Shown here piece after piece: positions 59,864 to 64,000 of a stretch of 64,000 bases of DNA; the stretch's first letter is position 1, and each line of letters starts with the position of its first letter. The translations under genes were made by a program, and so were the position numbers. The notes under the pieces were generated by a model that had not been told where the DNA came from, did not search any database, and saw nothing but the letters and a program-made list of their open reading frames with translations. Source of the DNA: Heliocidaris tuberculata (taxonomy: Eukaryota; Echinodermata; Echinoidea; Camarodonta; Echinometridae); assembly GCA_025618425.1 (NCBI GenBank), contig CM046845.1:6935491-6999490 (forward strand). The letters run 5' to 3'.

Positions 59864-62237
59864 AAAAAAAATGAGTAAAAAAAGTAGCTAAAGTAGACAA
59901 AGGTAGATGCGGAGGCAGGAGAAAATATATAAGAAGTGATTTATATTCATTAGATCTTGATCTCTAGTTAACTTTGTTTGGTAATCCTTCCTTCCGTGTT
60001 GTTTTGAATGTGCGTAATCTAATCTCTAGTTTGTGAATTGTGTTGGTTACCAGGGGCGTATCCATAAATTGTTAAACGGGGGGAGGGTGGAATCCTTTCC
60101 AGACGGAGAGGGGCGTAATGTATGTCTGGGTGCCTTACCTGCTGTAGATCCATGACAGGTTATATCAATATATTTCTGGGCGTTCAAACGGGGATGGGAA
60201 TATCCCCAGGTTCCCCATAAGCTGGATACGTAAGGTACTGGTTATCGACATGGGATGGCAATTATTATTAAAGACAACGACACCGTGGGACAGATAAAGA
60301 ATATTTTGATTTCTTTCGATCATCCAGAAGAATGACATGATTATTTCACCCTGGAGGTGAATTATTTGATATAATTTGGTTTGGAAAGGAAACGTTTACA
60401 AGTATTTTTTAAAATCTATTATTTTCTTTTAAAATTCATTCAATCACTATCAATATTCCATAATATAGGCATATTTGATTCTCAATTTGATAATTTATTT
60501 CTCTGTTTAGATATACATGTACATTCATTTATTTCTTCAATCAGTCTTTTTGGACAGTAGGCCCATTCCGGGCATATAGTCATGACAGTGGCTTATTGTA
60601 AGACACTGATATCATACAACTTATTGATCATCGATACATGCAGGGGAGTCGATCCATATTCATGATTGGGGGATGACCGGCGAGGGAGGGTGTGGGAGGG
60701 GGATACCCCTCCCACACCAGGGACTTTTTTCAAAAATCTGTCTATAAAACCTGCATTTTAGAGCATTCCAAAATCGTGTTTAATGAAAAGAAGGAATGCA
60801 TGGATCTACGCCAATGGACGGAACCCCTTAATTGAGAATATAAGCGAGCGAACGAATTTTCTTCGATATTTTCGCATTGAAATTATGGCATTTCTTATTT
60901 CCTTACTTCTAATTATCAAAGAATGTGATGGTATTTCAAGATCAAACATAATGAGTATGAATAATTATTAGTTTTAATTTAATGTATCATAATTCTTATT
61001 TATTTTATCCAAAATTATTGAGGGATGATAATACATGCCATCCCCCCCACCTCAATTTTTTTTGGATATATACCCCCCCCCCCCCCCCATCCCTCCGGGA
61101 TCGACATCCATGGATACATTTCTCTGTAAATGTGTTAGTAAAAAATAATGTGCGTAGATTATGACACAATAGTAAAACGATAGATTGTAAAGTTTGTTCA
61201 TTTAACTCTCATTTCCGCTCAACAGGAAAATCGAAAAGGAATCATACAATTTTAACTGAATGAGGCTACATCTCAACCAGTACTCTAAAACTAAAGTGTT
61301 AAATCACCATTAAAAAGGGACGAGGATTGTCCAGTTTTTCAAAATGGTAGCATGCTGGATGTATTTGAAGGGTTTTAAAGAAACTGAGTATTGCATATAT
61401 AGCTAAAAGGAAAGGAAAACTTGCATTTCATTTTCGTAAATGGAGGTTTGTTTTGTGATGTATAAATCTTCTTTTTAGAGGCTGTTTCCCTAAATATGTA
61501 TTAGAAATACTAGTACACTAGTTCTGCTGATTTATTTCATGCTGCTCCACGTTAATTCTAGGTTTAAATGTGTTGATTCTTGTTTTGTTTTTTTAAATTG
61601 TTTTTAATCATGTTCTAATGATTCTGTAATCCTATTATTTTGATCAATAAAAACTTAATGAAAAAACAACACCAACAACAACAAAACATCATAAACTCTG
61701 AATCCAGCATGTTTAAAGTGTTAATTTACCCTTTAAAAAAAATGGTCACTCCTCGGCCCTTTCAAAATAACGTTGATTTAACATTTAGTTTTTAGAGTGA
61801 GGGTTTGAGACTCGAGCATTACATTCATTCACGAAAGCATAAAACGTGCGTTGTTGTTTTGAACTTTTTAAACAAATAAATATGAACAGAACGAAACTCA
61901 GATGATTATTTTGATCAATGAAAAGCCATGTGTAGATTTAAGAGGAACTAAAGGATATGACAAAATGGAAGGTAATGTCCGCTTTTTATCAAAAAGAGCA
62001 GCTTAATCTCGGACTCCTATCGATTTTCTTCCCCTTTCCATCCCACATTACGTCTTAGGGTGGATGGCGGATGATGAGGAAAGGATGCATCCTAAGAATG
62101 AACTCCCCGTGAACCTGGACGTCGCTCTGGAAATTATCGAGACATGTTCGGCAATGTTAAGGGTCGTTATTCGCCGAGCGGGATTATTGGGCGGTAAATT
62201 GGGAGAAGAGGGGAGAAGCGAGACTAATAGATGAAGA
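59864..62237. other. Intergenic, no gene seen
   Basis: AT-rich. Holds a 13-bp perfect hairpin (60689-60718), a poly-C at 61073-61088 and phrases of the type AGGGGCGTATCCATAAAT (60052) that look like decayed repeats. No exon recognised. Confidence 0.5.
60689..60718. repeat. Perfect GC hairpin
   Basis: GGTGTGGGAGGGG, four-base loop, CCCCTCCCACACC. No T-run or adjacent gene, so not called a terminator. Confidence 0.6.
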
Positions 62238-62239
62238 GG

Positions 62240-62284
<45 letters not shown>

Positions 62285-62325
62285 GAGAGAGGGAGAGAGA
62301 GAGAGAGAAAGGGAGAGAGGGAGGG
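62238..62325. repeat. (GA)n microsatellite
   Basis: Plus-strand purine run GAGAGA with A and G slips. Confidence 0.9.
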
Positions 62326-62398
62326 ATACTGGAGAGTCACGGAGAGACAGGGGGAGACAGTGAGTATTAAAACGATGATTTTTATCAGCATCCCCTCG

Positions 62399-62800
62399 GC
62401 GGCGAGTAGCCAAATCGCAGAAAAATACTTAAATTTGATAAACATAATTCTAAACGTAATCCAATATTTTCTTCAGTAGAAAACGGGATAACTGTAAGGC
62501 CTATTCATTATCAGCAAATAGGCCTGATTGTTGTAAATATATAGGCCTATACCGACTAGAGACAAAATATAGCATCGAGAAGGAAAATCGCAGAAAAATA
62601 CTTTTAAATGTGATATAGAAATTTTAGATATAATCCAATATCATCTTCAATACAAAACGGTTTAACTATTTAGGCCTATTCATTATCAACAAATATGTAT
62701 AACAGTTGCAAATACATATATGTATATAGGCCTATAATCAAATACAGACAAAATATAGCACTGAGAAGGAAAATTAAGAACTAAAAAAATATGAGACTCA
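62399..62800. repeat. Degenerate direct duplication
   Basis: Blocks at about 62415-62570 and 62588-62770 share AATCGCAGAAAAATACTT, AATCCAATAT, AGTAnAAAACGG, GGCCTATTCATTATCA and GACAAAATATAGCA in the same order (spacing about 172 bp). Confidence 0.7.
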
Positions 62801-62829
62801 GTGTCACATAGTCAGAAAATGTGGGAGAA

Positions 62830-62870
62830 AAGGAGAGAGAGAGATAGAGAGGGAGGGAGGGAGAGAAAGG

Positions 62871-62906
<36 letters not shown>

Positions 62907-62908
62907 TG
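62830..62908. repeat. (GA)n microsatellite
   Basis: Plus-strand GAGA/GGGA purine run. Confidence 0.9.
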
Positions 62909-63084
62909 AGGAGAATGCGTATACGAGAGAGGGGTTGATTTCGATTGAAATGAACTTTGCAGGGTATTCTAAATGACAAAAAATGGCCTACATTCTACTG
63001 CATGTTTATCCGACGGTTGATGAATTCATTCTGGCAATCAAGACGAGGATGTTTTGGCGTTTAAGGCCTTTTCCTCTTTATCTT

Positions 63085-63215
63085 CCCTCCCCCCCCCCCC
63101 CTCCCCTCCCACTGCCTCTCCCTCTCTCTTTCTCTCTCTCTCCCTCCCTCTCTCTCTCTCTCACGCACCTTTTCTCACTCTCTTTCTCTCTTTCTCTTTC
63201 TCACCCAAACTCAAA
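63085..63215. repeat. CT-rich microsatellite with poly-C and (CAAACT)n
   Basis: C run 63089-63101, then (CT)n blocks, then three copies of CAAACT near 63207-63224. Confidence 0.85.
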
Positions 63216-64000
63216 CTCAAACTCTCGCACACACCATCTCTCTTATTAGTCACTCACTTTTCCTTTCTCTTTTCCCTTTTCATCTTTCTTTGTCTTTTCC
63301 CTTTCCATCTTTCTCTCTTTTCAGTGTCTTGTTTCATTCCGTTTTACATACTTTTTCGCAAACGATGAGATAGTATTAGGTAGATCATTTTGTTGATGAA
63401 CAGCACTGGAAGATAAAGCACACGGATATACATTCGTAAATGAATTATCAAATTGAACTAAACGAAAATACATTCAATCAAATTTATTGCTAATCCTTGG
63501 CAGATTTGATTACAAACACTTCAGACTCTTTATTTATTGAATATTGATGTATGTTCCGCTGGTTGATGGAGTGTCTCATGTAATATTTATCCGAAAAGGT
63601 CATCGAATGGTAAAGACATGAGTCAGTGGTTCTTTGTTGAACCCGTTCATAATGAGGGTTGAAGATCTGTTTTTGTCGGAAGAGATCATCGACTGGGAAT
63701 AATCTTGTGAAGAAAAAAAAAAAAAAGGCTTGTGATTATGTAAGAGGTTTCTGAGAAAAATGTCTGCGATGTGAATGCAGTATATCAAGATGTTGTGTAA
63801 TATTATGTATATTCATCTTAAAGACTTTAAGTAAACTTAAGCGGAGAGGTGCTTGTTTGAAAATGCGCAGCTTAAAGATATATGACGGAATCAAAATTAA
63901 TAAGTGGGTACTTTTTTCTCATGACATACACGATGTAAATCACGCTATAGAAATCAAAAGTCACAAAATATCCATCGTATATACAGAGAAAGATACTGCA
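63216..64000. other. No gene seen
   Basis: Non-coding AT-rich end of the window with pyrimidine-rich sequence to about 63330. Confidence 0.5.

Noticed and set aside
59627..59900. Opposing 83- and 86-codon ORFs ([10 protein letters not shown] / SLSLCLS)
   Set aside because: Both are read-through of the 10-bp AGACAGAGAG minisatellite.
60689..60718. Hairpin as intrinsic transcription terminator
   Set aside because: Eukaryotic context, no T-tract and no adjacent transcript.
1..64000. CRISPR arrays, operons, phage or prokaryotic mobile elements
   Set aside because: Repeats are transposon- or microsatellite-derived; splicing, SINEs and gene content show animal nuclear DNA.

Overview
This is animal nuclear DNA: AT-rich, intron-bearing, and crowded with short inverted-repeat elements, tRNA-derived SINE pieces, (CT)n/(GA)n microsatellites, C or G homopolymers of 10-20 bases and TACATGTA palindromes. 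Together with the one gene that can be read, this texture suggests a marine invertebrate deuterostome, most likely an echinoderm such as a sea urchin. The species assignment is an inference from texture.

The only gene recognised with confidence lies on the minus strand: an ataxin-1 (ATXN1 / ATXN1L family) orthologue. Four coding exons (31045-29894, 28227-27699, 14346-13910, 13426-12821) join in frame through consensus GT/AG introns of 1,666, 13,352 and 483 bp and give a predicted 907-residue protein. It has the AXH domain (about residues 636-756, split by intron 3), a His/Gln-rich tract just before it, basic KRRR and KRRWSDP motifs (matching the human U2AF-homology ligand motif and the Ser776/14-3-3 site), a conserved IESYSAMLASMGS motif, and poly-Ala and Gln runs at the C-terminus. 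A 5' leader with two small upstream ORFs precedes the start codon. Two possible non-coding upstream exons are seen near 46.0 and 46.9-47.1 kb. The 3' UTR is probably long, with no AATAAA for about 2.6 kb after the stop.

Layout: 1-7 kb is non-coding with a few repeats, including a fold-back array at 1.3-1.7 kb. 7.0-7.5 kb has a coding-like minus-strand ORF and two good 3' splice sites of unknown ownership. 10-31 kb is the ataxin-1 body; its large intron 2 is a nest of MITE-like elements. 31-47 kb is probable 5' intron, holding TTAA-flanked fold-back elements, a polypyrimidine/satellite block (37.6-39.1 kb) and the end of a fossil LINE (45.4 kb). 47-64 kb is intergenic-looking: SINE copies, a second fold-back array (48.8-49.2 kb), long microsatellites and a terminal inverted repeat element with 42-bp perfect ends. 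No rRNA, intact tRNA gene, CRISPR or prokaryotic feature was seen, and no clearly new multi-gene system. The most unusual items are the mobile-element architectures and the details of the ataxin-1 gene.
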